From Drosophila miranda (lineage: Eukaryota > Arthropoda > Insecta > Diptera > Drosophilidae), in assembly GCF_003369915.1 (NCBI RefSeq), contig NC_046673.1:23117718-23181717 (forward strand): a stretch of DNA of 64,000 nt, given 5' to 3'. Made by a program: the position numbers and the translations under genes. Under the pieces are notes generated by a model that saw only the letters and a list, made by a program, of their open reading frames with translations, was not told the origin of the DNA and did not search any database. Below are positions 29,301 to 42,100 of the stretch, piece after piece; positions within the stretch are counted from its first letter, which is position 1, and every line of letters begins with the position of its first letter.

Positions 29301-31312
29301 TGGCAGAGTCAAGGAAAAAACGGCCAGCGCGAGAGTCCCGGCAAGACCCTCAGTCAAAGTGCGTAGCTCCTGAATCCTCCTTGAGATCGTTATTCCCATA
29401 ACTGAGCTCTCCTTCTTCGCTCTCTTGCAGCTTCCTTCACGCCCAGCTACATTAACGGGCGTAAGGGCGTCCACTCAGGCGAGGACGTGGCCGTCTTTGC
29501 CATAGGTCCGCAGTCGCATCTTTTTGGCGGAATTATGGAGCAGAATCTCCTGCCCCACCTTATGGGCTATGCGGCTGGTCTGGACTCCGGCGACACTGCA
29601 TACGAGGTCCAGCGAAAAGTCGACACATCCTAAGTTTTGTTTTACCTTTTGGTTTTAGCGTTCTTTCAAATAAAATGTTTTAATGAAGCAAATTTGATTT
29701 GTATTTCAAACACCTGTTGCGCGGTTACTGTGCTTAGGGCTGCATTTGGAACGCTATCGATATCGAATTTCACGATATTTTCATATATGGTTATATATAA
29801 TTTTACGCTTCATCTGATGCATGAAATCTTATATACCGCAAATTCAATATAGCGTTCTTATTGCTGGTCTCACTTTTCAATTGAAATGTAGTGCCATACG
29901 ACCATTATTGCAGTTTGTTTCTTCCATATCGATATATGTACCTCGTGATGTCGATATTGAGCGCCAAAAGAATACAAATAGTTGCGACCACCAGACTTGC
30001 ACTTTATATGATAGTTTGTGCTGCTATCAATATTGAATATTGACTGACTCCATGCGAAATCCAAGACTAAAACGATGTATTCGATTGTGCGTAAGTATGG
30101 AACGTACCTAGTATATTATGATCCTGAAAGTGTCTCTTCCCGGAATCGCTATCCGGCGAAACGCTGGGTAGCATGTAAGTGCTTTCGTCGGGCACATCCA
30201 GATACTTGGCCATGCGCTTGATGTCCCGATGCAGAAGCAGAGACTCCTGGCGCATCTCCTCCGCTTTCAGGCCCTGCTTGGTGGGTAAAGAGCGGAATTG
30301 AAACTGCAATCTGAAGTGTGAAAATGTGTCGTACGCACCTGTATGTAGGAGTGGAGGCGATACATGAGTGGTGCCTGCTTGATGGGATGCAGGGTGATAG
30401 CGTTGTGGATCTCCTTGCGCTTCAGCTTGCCCGTGTACGCGTTGCGACCGCTGGAGTTGTGCCGCAGGATATACTGCATCTGAGAGAGGAGTGAAGCTTA
30501 GCAGGGGAAGAGAAGGTAACGGAAACGGAGACGTTGTGATCGGCTACCTCATAGTTCCAAGTGCACGGGATGCCGGCAAACTTCTGGACACAGCGGCCCA
30601 CCTCCACGTCCTCGTGCGTGCTGTAGAGATTCTTGAGGCAGGTGGGTATGTGAGGTGCCACGCGCCTCAGCGTCTCGCTGCTGAGGATCACGCCCGGCCC
30701 GCCCATGCAGAAGTTCTCGTCGAACTCCAAGGAGAGCAGGCCGAACTCCTCGCTGTTGCCCTTGCCCGCCTGTCCAATGAACTGCGGTTTCGAGCTGTCG
30801 ATGGAACGCAGGAAGCGCTCCAGCTTGTTCGGCTCCATGTACACATCGTCGTCGGCACGGATAAACCACTCGAAGCGGTCGATGTAGTGTTCGTACATAT
30901 AGTACAGCATCATGAAAGACTTCTTCTGCGGCGGATATCGGTCGTCGACGTTCTTGAGCCCCACCACCGGCAGCTCCTCCGAGTAACTGCCCTCCGAGCT
31001 GAAAAATGCAATGCGGCCGGGCACCTCCTTGCCCCATGTATCGTACACGGCTCTCGCCCGTCCCTCCAGAAAGCTCTTGGCCGTCATCACACCCACGAAC
31101 ACGAGATTCCGCTGCGAGTTCTGTATGGTGTCCTCGTCCTCCAGACCAATTATCTCGTTGGGCGTCTTCAAGTTCGTTGGCCGCAGGTTGCACCGCTTCA
31201 CGATCTCCAGGGCCCGGTAGTTCTTTAGCACGGTGCCGATGCAGAGGCCCAGCGCAATCCCAAAGCAGGCAATGATCAGCGTTTTGCGCTTGGTCATTGT
31301 GTGCTGCAGCAT
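26334..31312 (-). CDS. chondroitin sulfate synthase (CHSY1 family), five exons
   Basis: Minus-strand exons 30,548-31,312; 30,339-30,479; 30,108-30,273; 27,419-27,832; 26,334-27,349, joining in frame to 833 aa (human CHSY1 802). A type II Golgi enzyme that polymerises GlcA and GalNAc into chondroitin. It begins MLQHTMTKRKTL with a single anchor helix. The N-terminal fringe-like domain has FVGVMTAKSFL, DDRYPPQKKSFMMLYYM, the metal-binding RADDDVYM, ENFCMGGPGVI and THEDVEVGRCV. The C-terminal GalNAc-transferase domain has LFIDVDMVF (DxD), FSQYDPQ and GWGLEDVKF, and ends in K-Q9-A-R. Exon 3 was started at GLKAEEM because that gives a 65-nt intron and matches human spacing; a 35-nt alternative is unlikely. 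The last intron (27,350-27,418) is 69 nt with no stop, so retention would add 23 residues. Probably fly CG9220. Intron 3 houses an alkaline phosphatase gene. The last exon has been copied twice into the DALRD3 array. Confidence 0.93.
28086..29633 (+). CDS. alkaline phosphatase, nested in chondroitin synthase intron 3
   Basis: Two exons, 28,086-29,358 and 29,431-29,633 (72-nt GTGCGT...GCAG intron), 491 aa. The start was chosen at MPPQTLGQLLSLLVLLGL because it gives a clean signal peptide; an upstream in-frame ATG at 27,987 adds 33 polar residues. Metalloenzyme landmarks: NIIMMLGDGLS (metal Asp), PDSACTATAYLGG with the phosphorylated Ser (DSA-C-TAT, where most homologues have Gly), GLVTTTRVTDASPAAAYAH, FIEGGRIDHGHHE (metal His/Asp) and VTADHSHTL. 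The C-terminal exon supplies GVHSGEDVAVFAIGPQSHLF, the crown-to-core segment with the last zinc His. All ligands appear present, so it should be active, secreted or GPI-linked; the tail is short and not clearly a GPI signal. It is transcribed opposite to its host gene. Poly(A) signal at 29,669. Confidence 0.93.
29669..29674 (+). terminator. poly(A) signal of the alkaline phosphatase gene
   Basis: AATAAA 36 bp after the stop codon, the usual spacing for a compact fly 3' UTR. Confidence 0.6.
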
Positions 31313-33621
31313 GGTGGCGGCGGTGGTTTCGGTGTGGGTGTACTCGGCAAGCCTCGGACCCTCAACAAGCGACGCACATGGGATTCTGATTCTGTGCCAG
31401 AGAAAGAGGAGAATGTTGATTTTGATCGTTTGGATGGAAGGGCAAATTGATGGCTCGTGGCCGCCGTGGCGCGTGCCCCGAAGTTAATGCCAACATCCGA
31501 CAGCCTCTGTACAGTGTTCCCCCCAACAATGCTCTCCCCTGAGCGCTTTTCTGAAAAATGCATCACTTAAGACTTGTACTTCATAGAAAGGCTATCATGT
31601 GGGCGTACAATCGCTTGAAGTACCTACTAGTAGATCGATCAGATGGATCATTAGAGAGCCCGCAATCCACGGATCATCTTTGGGAATAGTATCATTTGCC
31701 AACTCTAATAATTTCGCTTCCATTTCCCCCCATTTACTCTACTATATACATACTATATACATACATATGTGTACATATATGCGTAGGTCAACACGAACTC
31801 CGATTTATTCCAACAAGTGTTGAGTGCACATACATACATTCATACACAGACACACTGGGAAATATTTGCATTTCCTTGGAATTGTTTTCTGAGGCGCACA
31901 GATCTTCCAAGACCCTCGGACACTTGAGTCGAGACTTAAAATAAACGCTGGGTCCGGCACTTAGCGGCGCGCGGGAGCTGGGTGTCTGCTTATATAAGTA
32001 CGAATACGAGTACGAGTACGAGTACGATTACGGGTATATTTGGACGATCGCATCGCGTTGCTGCGGCTGTAAATTGGACATCGCACAATTGGATCGTGCG
32101 GGCAATTGAGAGCCACCTTACGGCGAGAGTCTCGGTTGTGGATGTGGATCGTGGATCTGGTGTTGTCTTACGGTCGGACTACAGCCAAATGCTAATTAAA
32201 TAAACAAACAGCGCGGAAAACTATTTGGTCTACAAAGCAAAGGCCGGCAAAACGTAAACTGGAGCAGACACACACACGCCTCAGAATGTGCCATTAGAAT
32301 CGAATCGGTTCTTCGTATATTGGATTGGATTGGATCGGATCCGATTGGATGGGTCTTGACGCACAAGCATTTTGCACGACGCCTTCGTTTCCGACCTACT
32401 CTCTGACGCTGTCCCTCACCTGAGATCCTCTCCCGCTCTCAGTGGCTGACTCACCTGTCCAGGTGCTCTGCTCTGCTCTTGTCTGTGAGGGTGTGCGTGT
32501 TCGACCTTAACAGCCAGTTAGAGGCACCCACCCAGTCCTCTCTCTCCCACTCGGACGACTCTGCCGTGCGTATCTCAATTATGCAATCGATCGAGTTCGA
32601 TGGACTGTTTATACTTCGATAGTTACTCAATTTCTATTTTGATAATCGCACTGTTTCCCCGCAATATCTGTCATTCTCGCACTCGCACTCGCACTCTCTC
32701 TCTTTGTCTCTGCCAGAGATAAGGTTTCCCGCCGCGTGGAGAGGTTCTGGTCAATGCTGTGATTTATTGCAATTTTTGTTTGTTTAAGGCTTATCTCCGG
32801 GGAATTACTAATCTGCGCTGCTGCTGCTGCCCGTGGAAGGGTACTATTCGTACTCGTGCTATGAGAACTGGACGGACAGACTCGACTGGACACTGATGTC
32901 GCTTAATAGTAGCTCGTAGATTTTTTGATTGTACAAGTACGATTTTGGGTCCCTGTACGGACCTTGACAGCAGCTCGAGACGTCAATAATGGGTCGTTCT
33001 TGATGGTTCTGCTTTTAATCTGAGCTTGCGTTCATTGATCTCTCTTCAAATTAAAATCATGAATTTTCAGCTTTAACTTGGATCCGAGTTATTGAAGGAG
33101 CCCCCCAAAAGGCGTACCCATATTTCAATCTAATTCTATGCTCTATCCATAATTGAGTGGCAAATAAAGCATTTATCTTTTCATTTAGAGGGGAAAGCAT
33201 TAGTGGCTCTATGAAGGCTACTAAAAGACTTCATCTTTCGAATGTTCCTATCCTAGGAGCAAAACACTAATGATAGTAGGCCGTCCCCTCATAGCTCAAC
33301 ATTGAGACTAGTATGGGTTGCAAGTGCCCCTGATATTCACTGAGGAAGCTCTTTTCGGCTCACCTGTTCCACCGATCACGTTTCCGCCGATTGCTCAGTT
33401 TGCACTTTCTTCTGCCTCATGCAATGGTCATGCATGGATCGGGTGAAGCCTGATGGCCTGGTTGATGGATGGTTCTTGGGTTCTTGGTTGTCTGGTGGAT
33501 CGGATCGGAAATTTGTTGGAGAGGGTTACTCTTGGGCACAAGGCACTCGACTGTTGACACTTGGACGGCGCTGCGTGTATCTGTCTCGGCGTTTGGCGTC
33601 TGGGGCTTTGCAATGCCCCGC

Positions 33622-33673
33622 CGCACACACAAACACACACACAAACACACACACACACACAAACACACACAGG
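33622..33673. repeat. CA microsatellite
   Basis: Interrupted CACACA/AAACAC tract of about 50 bp. Confidence 0.9.
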
Positions 33674-35798
33674 CACTCAGACCGACAGAGAGACAAGCAC
33701 ACAGATACGATTACGCATACATTGGTAGGCGAATGAGCACACGCGGTTTAATTATTATTAGGTTTTGTTGCTGCTGCTGCTGCTGTTACGACGATAAGTT
33801 CGCAAAGGTCGATTCCACGATTCACGCAATACCACAATTTACGAAACAAAAAGATAATAAAAGAGCATACACTCGCCAACAAATAAACAAACAAAAACAG
33901 ACAAGAAAGAGACCAACTTGTTATTAAACAATTTCCATCTCTTCTGCAATTTCACTTTTCACTTTTTACCGCAGGAAAAACAGTACAAGAACAAACCTCG
34001 GCCGGACAAAAAATAAATTTAAAAAAATATTAAGAATGCGCCAGAGTCGCTTCAACTTGTTGCTGCAGAGAGCACGAGAGAGTGAGAGTGGAGCCGGAGC
34101 GAGAGCGAGAAGCAAGCCAGCCGGGCCGGCCGACGACCACCTTTGCCTTTGCCTGCGAAAGTAGCTCTCAGATACACGCGCACGTCGGCTCTCTTCTGTC
34201 GGTGGCAGCCAGCTGCTCTGTTTGCGTCAGAGATGCGTCCATGACACGCCAAAACGTGATCTCTTCGCCACTAACGATCGCAGTGATAATCGAATAGAGA
34301 TATGCTAGAGCTTTTGGCGATCTTCTGGTATTTTCATCAAGCGATTGGGATATTTTTGGTAAAGCGACAAGAGGGGGAACGGAAAAATAGACAAGTATAG
34401 GAAATAGGTTTTTTACACTCAATTACAATCACAAAAGATCTTGAGAACACAATAAGGAATCCGGAACAGTCCAGGGGGAAGACCTGGCCCAGGCACCGTC
34501 AAAATCAAAATGAAATCCCTCGATGATCCTTCGAAATGCAACTTGACGGCGAATCTTTGTATTATGATTACGAGTATTATAGATGGAAGTCACAGTTTCG
34601 TCTTCTGTTTACCGAACTATCGGCGTGTATCTGGCTGTGTGTGTGCCAGAGAGATGTGCGTGGCAGATACGAGTACGACTGATCCGCTCTGACCCCATCT
34701 GGTGGCGTGGTCATGGCAACATGTGTCTGTGGCTGGGTGAGTCGTCTCCACCAAAATGTGCTGCTCTCCGTTAATAGTTCGCGGAATTCGAAAAAAACCA
34801 ATAATAAAGTTATGGCAGCATCCGACTAGCCAAGACCACCAAGACTGCCTCCGTTTTGGTAACATCAGCATAAGTAAATATTAATTTTGAAATTTTCTGC
34901 ACAGCAGAAAAAATGATCGACTCTATGGAGAATGCATTCGATTGCCAAGTCTGCCCACCTGTCTCTTTTTTCCTTCAAATTAGTGCTTCAAAGTAAAAGA
35001 ATTTTATAAGCGCTTTGGATAATATGAAAGTTAGAGATGAAGAAAACAGGTCAAACGGCTCAGGTCCGCATATATGTATATAGTCTGATGTCTATATAGT
35101 CTTTATACGTAATTAAAGATAAGCGCATCATACTCTCCCTCTGGGTCTTTTGGTATGGAAAGGGATCTCTCTCCATTAGAACCACGACCAGTAGCAATGT
35201 TCTAATGTTCAATCTTGTACTTCGTTTATCTCATATCCACCTAACGACCAATTTCTGTGTGAGAGAGAGAAAAAGAGAGTAAGCACTGAGTTTTCATTTG
35301 TTCCTTCTGGCTATAATAATGATCCGATCCAGGTCCAAATGACTGCATGTCATTCTATGATTCTGCGTTTTCGATTTTCTTGTCCGTTTAAAATTCTGTA
35401 TGCCACAGATTTTCGTCCTTTCTGAACCGGTCTCATACATGCAGAAAAGATAGATGTTACGACTAAAATTCGACGAAAACTATTACTAAGCCGAAATTAA
35501 ATTTAAGTTTTATTTGATGTTAAAAATCGCTAGTTGGATAATTTAAATTTGAGATAGAAATCTGCCGTTGGACTTGGAGAGCCGCCATCTATCGTTGACT
35601 ATTCAAAACCCCATCTGCCAGGGGTCGCCACTGAGAAAAGTAGAATGGATGTGTCGCTATGTAGAAAGAACGTAGTAATCATGTAGCAATATTTCGATAT
35701 CAATAAGTACTTTTAAGACTTATTGCACAGTCTTATTGTTAGTATTGTGAGTGTGAACTGGTCACAGTGTGCGGAAATTCAAATTCCAGAATCTGCAT

Positions 35799-35820
35799 TT
35801 AGGTTAGGTTAGGTTAACCT
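35799..35820. repeat. TTAGG x3 with GGTTAACC palindrome
   Basis: Three TTAGG units run into the 8-bp palindrome GGTTAACC, followed by TGGGCCACGCATAGGCC. TTAGG is the ancestral insect telomere unit, which Drosophila no longer uses. It more likely marks the end of a short interspersed repeat; element identity unknown. Confidence 0.5.
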
Positions 35821-38788
35821 GGGCCACGCATAGGCCAGTATGGCCCTTAGTTAAAAAGAAGAGAAAGTTTTAGGAGAGTTATCCCGAAATATTAAAACTA
35901 TAATTATCGAATCTTATTTTGTTCTAAACTTGAAACAAAATCATGAAATTCAATCAACCATCTCCTCAACGGACGGTGGCACATCGTTTTCGTAGTAAAT
36001 ACGATACGATACCATACGATTATCCATGCAAATGTCTGGTGGAATATGCATGGATTCTATTATGGCCGTACGGAAGGAAGGACTGGGGGCAGGGTTATGT
36101 TGTGCTTCGTGTAAATTACGACTAACACTATATATTTTTGCATTTTACATTTAAGCGATTTTTGCATATAACATTAGCTTAATGCCATCATAAATTTTGT
36201 GCTCGAATCGAATGGCAATAGATACATTAGCCCCCGGTTCGCGGTTCGCGGTTCGCGGATCGCGGTTTGCGTTTCGGTTCGGTTGGGGGCGGTGACGGTG
36301 GCAGGGGCTCATTGAATTTCAAAATGATGCTAAAGTGAGAAAAGCTTTCAATTGAATTTAATGTGAAAAGTTGATATGCAAATGAGCCGCGATCTCTGCG
36401 ATGCTGTTTACTTTATTTATTATTTATTTATTTATCTATCTATTTTGCTGTCGTTTTGCTAGTTATACCCTTTCAGAAGGTATCAGCCATGGAAAGAATA
36501 GTTTTATAGCACAGAAACGATGAAATTCCGAATCACTGACAGTGGGATCATCCACATACAGATCTATGAATGTGAGATTGCCTTTATCTGCTCTAGAGGA
36601 CAGTTAAATCAAATATGCTGAAGAAAATTTGGATAAATGTATTGTACAGAAAGGAAGGATTGTAAAGGAAGTTTTCCTAAGACATTCGAACGTAGTCAAA
36701 GCAAAGGTTAGACATTGTACGACTATCATATCTGCAAGGGTATCTAAGGCTTCGGCCCTTGAGGCTGGAATTTCTTTCTTGTTTGCTCCAATGCGATTCC
36801 CTTGTTGCCTCTGCGGTTGGTTATATATTTAATCTTTAATAAATGGGAACATTTAGCAGCCCACAGTTTAGTTTATCGAATTTATCGCGCCAACCTCTTG
36901 CCTCTTGCCTCTTCCCTCTCGCCATCGCCCTCGCGCTCATTCGTTGAACCGCCAATTAAATGCACATTAATCATTTACCTGCTCAGCCGCTCTTTGCCTC
37001 TCCCTGTGGCAGGAGCTGGCTGTGGACATGTGTTTGCCCATCGGCATTTCAAATATGCCCTCCATCGTACTCCGCGCCCCCCGCGAAGGTGTCTCGATCA
37101 ATCGGCTGGCCACAGCCACAGCTTATCTGCAGTTCCATTTACACGATGACAATCCAAGTGACATGCGTCATGATTTCACGATCTGAAATACGAGTAGTAA
37201 AGGGCTTACAATACATGCTAATAGATGGAAGGAGAGATCAAGACAGCATCAGGTGTCGGATAAACATTTCCCACTATTAATTCTATCGCTCGAACCAGTT
37301 CCTAGCTCTATCATGAACTAGTTCACTTGATGGCTTAATTATCTACTTAACTAATTATAAGAATCTGCTAATATCTTCATACAAACATACATACATATGT
37401 ATGTGGGGAAGAAAGATCCGTTTCTTCCCTTTAGCTGTGGGCTTTGTTTAAAGTTTGTATTCACGTGCCTATCGACTATTCTTGCTATTCGAAAGTACAT
37501 AAATCTTCATTGTCCTCTTGAGTTATTTATCTTATCTCTGAAACAAACGTATATATACATCCGCTGTTCGTTGCTCAAGTCGCGGCTTTTCATTTCCAAC
37601 CGCATCTTTCTCTTTTTCCCGCCTATATATTTTATGATATTTCGTGGTTCGTGGCTCTTCAGCATGCATTATTCTGGCCCGATTCCAATGTCTCTAACCT
37701 ACAGACTGTCCAGACGATCTTATATACTCGTACTTGGCCTTAACGCAGAGATTGTGGCTGCTTTAGTTAGGTAAATATTTTTCGATCCACATCATTTGTC
37801 AGCATTTTCCACTCTTTTCCACTCTGCTGCCACTCCGTATCCGTACCCGTACAATGGGGCAACAAAATGTGCAACTCAGCGTCGCATTTCAGTTGATTTG
37901 CCACCGTTGTCCGCTCCTCTGGCTTGTTGTTTGATTAAATTGTTTCAATTGTAAACGTTGCTCGCAATTTGTCAAGTCCAAGTGGCGTGTTTGTGTTGCA
38001 GTTGTTGCTTGTGGCGCGTGGCGCGACTTCGAATTAAAAAAAAAAAATGCAAGAGTGCAGCAGCCAAAGGGGTTCGGCTATGTGATACTGAGTGGCTGCT
38101 GGCTTAAAATGGTGGCCAACTTCAAATCGTCAGATCTTCATCAGATTTTAGGCAAGTTTTAAAAAATATTTAAATGCGAAACCCAACCAAAAGCTAAGTA
38201 AATGCTCCAAACTATCATTGTGGCTCGCATCGACTTGGACTTTATAATAACGAAATAATGTTTTTCATCAAATACCGCACACCTAACGTTGAATCGATCA
38301 GACAACTTAACAATTTATATTCTGTAATGAAGGTTCCATATCCATATACACCCCTTGGGCAACGAGTCGTCCAGGGTAGATACTGGAAAAACAAACATCA
38401 GACTCAAATTGCCAATTTTTGTGCATTTTGTGCTCCTTTTCAAAACTAATCACGACTAATGAAAGACAACCACAGCAACAACGTCAAGTAGCTAAATGCG
38501 GCATGGCTTTTGGGGTCGACCACGCCTTCTCATACGTATAGAGAGAGATAGATAGCGAGAGAGAGATAGAGAGAGAAAGAGAGGGAGAGACCGCCCCCAC
38601 ATCTGGTGATTGACAGAGCGCCTGGGCACGGCCACAACACAATCGAAGCCGCTTCAATCTGGACCCCAAAGTCAGCCCCAGATCTAAAGCCAGCGAAGTC
38701 GGAGCCAGAGCCAGAGCTACAGTCAGAGCCAGAGCCAGATACAGAGCCAGCAACTGTCCCCGTTTGGTCACCCGGCGCTGGCCATAAT

Positions 38789-39106
38789 TTAACCAAATGT
38801 CGTGCCAACGACAATGACGTCGACATTGCCAGTCAACTGATCACGCTCTTGTTTCGTTTCGATCAGTGATACCCTTGCAGGCAGGGCATCACCCATTAGC
38901 CGTTGAAGATTGTTCCGGAATTGTTCCTTTAGATCTGAATGGATCTCAATATCCTTTGGATCTGGATAAGCTTCGGCACAAGTGCCAATTGGTTGTGTGA
39001 GAGGCACTACGGAGGGAAACAAATCATGAAACTTAGAGAGTTTTAATGAAAATGCACCATAAAACATGAACATAAAGAGAAATGGATACAACGTGTGCGT
39101 TTTCAT
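38789..39106 (-). CDS. putative small secreted protein, 105 aa, orphan
   Basis: I do not recognise it. Starting at the ATG at 39,106 the frame encodes MKTHTLYPFLFMFMFYGAFS, a strong signal peptide, followed by a short mature part rich in Leu, Asp and Gln with one Cys (GTCAEAYPDPKD, then LKEQFRNNLQRLMGDALPAR) and ending VDVIVVGTTFG. The frame is open a further 32 codons upstream. A TATATATA lies at 39,131-39,138 on the same strand, which would place initiation very close to this ATG, so the true leader or start is uncertain. The composition looks coding and the setting is an otherwise gene-free 15 kb. A seminal or other fast-evolving secreted protein would fit; this is inference. Confidence 0.45.
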   Translation of the reverse strand: MKTHTLYPFLFMFMFYGAFSLKLSKFHDLFPSVVPLTQPIGTCAEAYPDPKDIEIHSDLKEQFRNNLQRLMGDALPARVSLIETKQERDQLTGNVDVIVVGTTFG

Positions 39107-42100
39107 TCTGTTTAAGGAAGATGTAGGAGGTATATATAATTTAAGATGTTCCATAAGTCTGAAGGTATTATATTTCAGAGAATCCACACTTCGTTGGGCC
39201 AAAGATCAGAGTTTCCTTCCTGATATTGCTGCGGCCGGGCCCCGCCCGACATTTGTTTTCTCGGCTTGGTCCACTGTGGCCCCTGAAATCCATTACCCAT
39301 TATCCATTACCCAGAGCCAAACACCACACCACACCAACCCGCCCTGCCCTACCCGGTCACCTGCCCTCCGGCCCCACCTTATAGCCTCATAGCCGCCCAC
39401 AATGCTAATTGGAGCATTTGTTAAATGGATTTTTTACTATTGATTGGCTTGCCCATTGCCACTGGCCACTGGCCAGTGACCACTGACCACTGGCCACTGG
39501 CAGCATTTTTCTTGATATTTTATCATTTCTAATAGCCGGCGCGCCGTTCCCTTGCGAATGCAGTTCTTCCAATAACTGTTCCAATCATTTTGTTTCTTTA
39601 TTGGCATTTTATGCTATACGAGTATATCCGAGCAGAGGCTGGGGATGGGGATGGGAAAGCCTTTGAAGGCGCTCGAACATTCCGTTTAAGAAGGTTGTTT
39701 TCTCAACAAGATTCTGGAACGATTTGTACGACGAGATAAGTTTAGTTTAATAATAAGTTTAGTTTAATTTCTATGAATCGATTTTCATAGAAAATACCCA
39801 CCCACGAATCGATCCTCACTTTGGAATATGTACATTTGAACATGCACATTTGTACGTACATTAGATGGCATTACATTTCCATCTCCTTCGGCTGCTATCT
39901 TTTTTCGTTCAGTTTTTAATTAATGACTCAGTGAGGTAATCAATTTGTAATTTAATTTGCAATTTTATTTACATAGCAATTGATTTTGATTGTTGCGTTA
40001 CAATTACACAGCCCCGCGGCTATCGTTCAGACACAGAAACAGAGGCACAGAGGCACAGGCAGAGACAGAGGCAGCGGCGGATACACAGTGATAGATAGAG
40101 ATGGAGAGCGGCTGTGGAATAGAGATGGAAGCAGAGACATATGGAGACCCAGCCAGACCAGATCGGATCGGACTCGATCCCCGTTCAGGGGCTTTGTGCT
40201 TTGGATTGGCTTAAATCGCATACGATTTGCATGCAATTGGCAGTGAAACATGTTTCCCTGGTATCATAAATAAATCAAGAATCGATGTCTGGCTGATATA
40301 CCCAGTAGCCGAAGCTAGACATACACTTAAAAAAGCCTGGATTTGACTTCAGAAATGGGCTTATATATTCAATCGTTGGATGGATGGAAGTGCCTATGGT
40401 TATATGGATCATTAGGTCTATAAATCGGACCATGCTGGAGGCGGAGTCAGTAGGATATGAACGATGTGATGCTCTGATTGAATAGTTCTGATGGATATGA
40501 TTATTATTGTCTACGAGTATTGACCATAAGTATATTATTTTTCCAGAAGCCCACAATACCCGTATAAATGTATATACTCCCGCATGATGAATTGATGGAT
40601 GGATGGCTGGAGAGGGCATAGAAATAGATGAAATTCCATCGTTGAAGGTGTTAAATGCAAGTGAGTGTAATTTACATCATCGATTTTATTAGCCCGCAAC
40701 GTTTATAATTCAATTAAGTAAAATATACAATTTCCAGGCCTCTGTCGCCATTCCAATCCATTATATTCCTTCCATTCAGTGCCATTTCATACTAATGTCC
40801 GATAACTTCTTGCGGTTCCTCCCATCGGTTAGGGTTACCAATCGGTTCCATTCCACTTCAAGAGAGAATTTTTCGTTCCGTTCAGCCCAACAACCTAATG
40901 CGCTTAAACAAATTTCCGTTCCAATCCAAACCATTCCAGTATGTATGCTTCCTCCTAAACGGATTTACCCTTTGATTCCATTCGGTTTGTTCCTGGTTAA
41001 TCTACTCGATGCCCTCGTTCTTCCACTTCATGAAGTTCCCTGAATAAATATCAATAGGTATCGTTTAATTTCCATTCAATAAAAGTAAATTATACACCTC
41101 CCATTCGTCATCGTTCCATTTCACCCTTCCGTTTCAATGGTACTCCAATGGTACACAAACACCCTCAAACACCGTTTCACTCCATTTCGTGCCATTCTAT
41201 GAATGCTGCGTTCCATGGCCAAATCGGTGGCGGTTAATGTTAATTGGCGCATTTTGCTGATGTTTATTGAATATTATTATGATGTTTATGGCTTTTGGCT
41301 GTTATTGTCATGCTGACAAATTAGTTTCACACTTTGCCGGCAACGCCAACGCCATAAACCAAAGCTAAAGCTGAAGCTGTAGCTGAAGCCAGAGACACCC
41401 ACTCACCCACTCACCCATTCATCCATCCAAACAACCATCCGTCCCACAAAAAACCAAACCGACCAGACATCCATCCAGCATCCAGCCTCCAGTCTGTTGA
41501 GATTTCATTCATGACCACTCCATGCCGGTTCGGTTCAGTTCGGTTCATTTTATTCCGCTTCGTTCGGCATTTGGAACTGTCCGCCCACCAGTAACTCCCC
41601 CGCCTCCCTTGAGTCCCACCGAAGTCAAGTTGGGAGTGAAACCGAAACTGAAACTGGAACGGACGGTTTCCACTTTTGGACTGTGCCGCCTGCATTTATA
41701 ATTAGTTCCAAATTTGTCGACGCCACGAGTATGGTTAGGTCCAGATCCAGGTCCCGGTCCCGGTCCGTGTCCAGGTTGGACATTCCCCCTGCCAACTCCC
41801 ACCTCCCCTCCCACCGGATTCCAGCTCTAGATTCAAGCACCATATTCGATTTTAATTCATAAAACTGAAATTTGGTCTGGTTTTTTAAAATTGTTTTTGG
41901 TTTGCTTTTGTTTTTGTTTTACTTGGATTACGAGTACAGTACGAGTATTATTATGTCAGATCGCGTGGCCCCATAATAAAAAGCCACAAAAACCAAAAAA
42001 AAAGATAATAATAATAAAATTGGAGCGTGGAATATCGAGTATTTGGGCTTTTGTGTTAATTTTATGTAGAAGTCTGTGGGATGCTAAACGATTCAGTTCC

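Larger units (their letters stand above)
31313..38788. other. chondroitin synthase 5' flank and intergenic DNA
   Basis: No supported gene. It probably contains the leader and promoter of chondroitin synthase, perhaps with untranslated exons. CG-rich, GAGAG-rich DNA at 34,060-34,300 looks promoter-like. It also holds CA repeats at 33.6 kb, CGAGTACGAGTA repeats near 32,000, TTCGCGG repeats at 36,237-36,265 and many TATATGTA tracts. No transposon ends or long terminal repeats were recognised. Confidence 0.5.

Noticed and set aside
28218..29474. 418-codon minus-strand frame opposite the alkaline phosphatase
   Set aside because: Antisense shadow of the phosphatase exon, with no family resemblance. 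It also crosses the phosphatase intron.
30274..30338. Extending chondroitin synthase exon 3 by 10 codons (FQFRSLPTKQ)
   Set aside because: That would leave a 35-nt intron, below the usual fly minimum. The downstream CAG|GGC acceptor gives a 65-nt intron and human-like spacing.
35799..35813. TTAGG units as a telomere or telomere relic
   Set aside because: Only three units, and Drosophila telomeres are maintained by retrotransposons.
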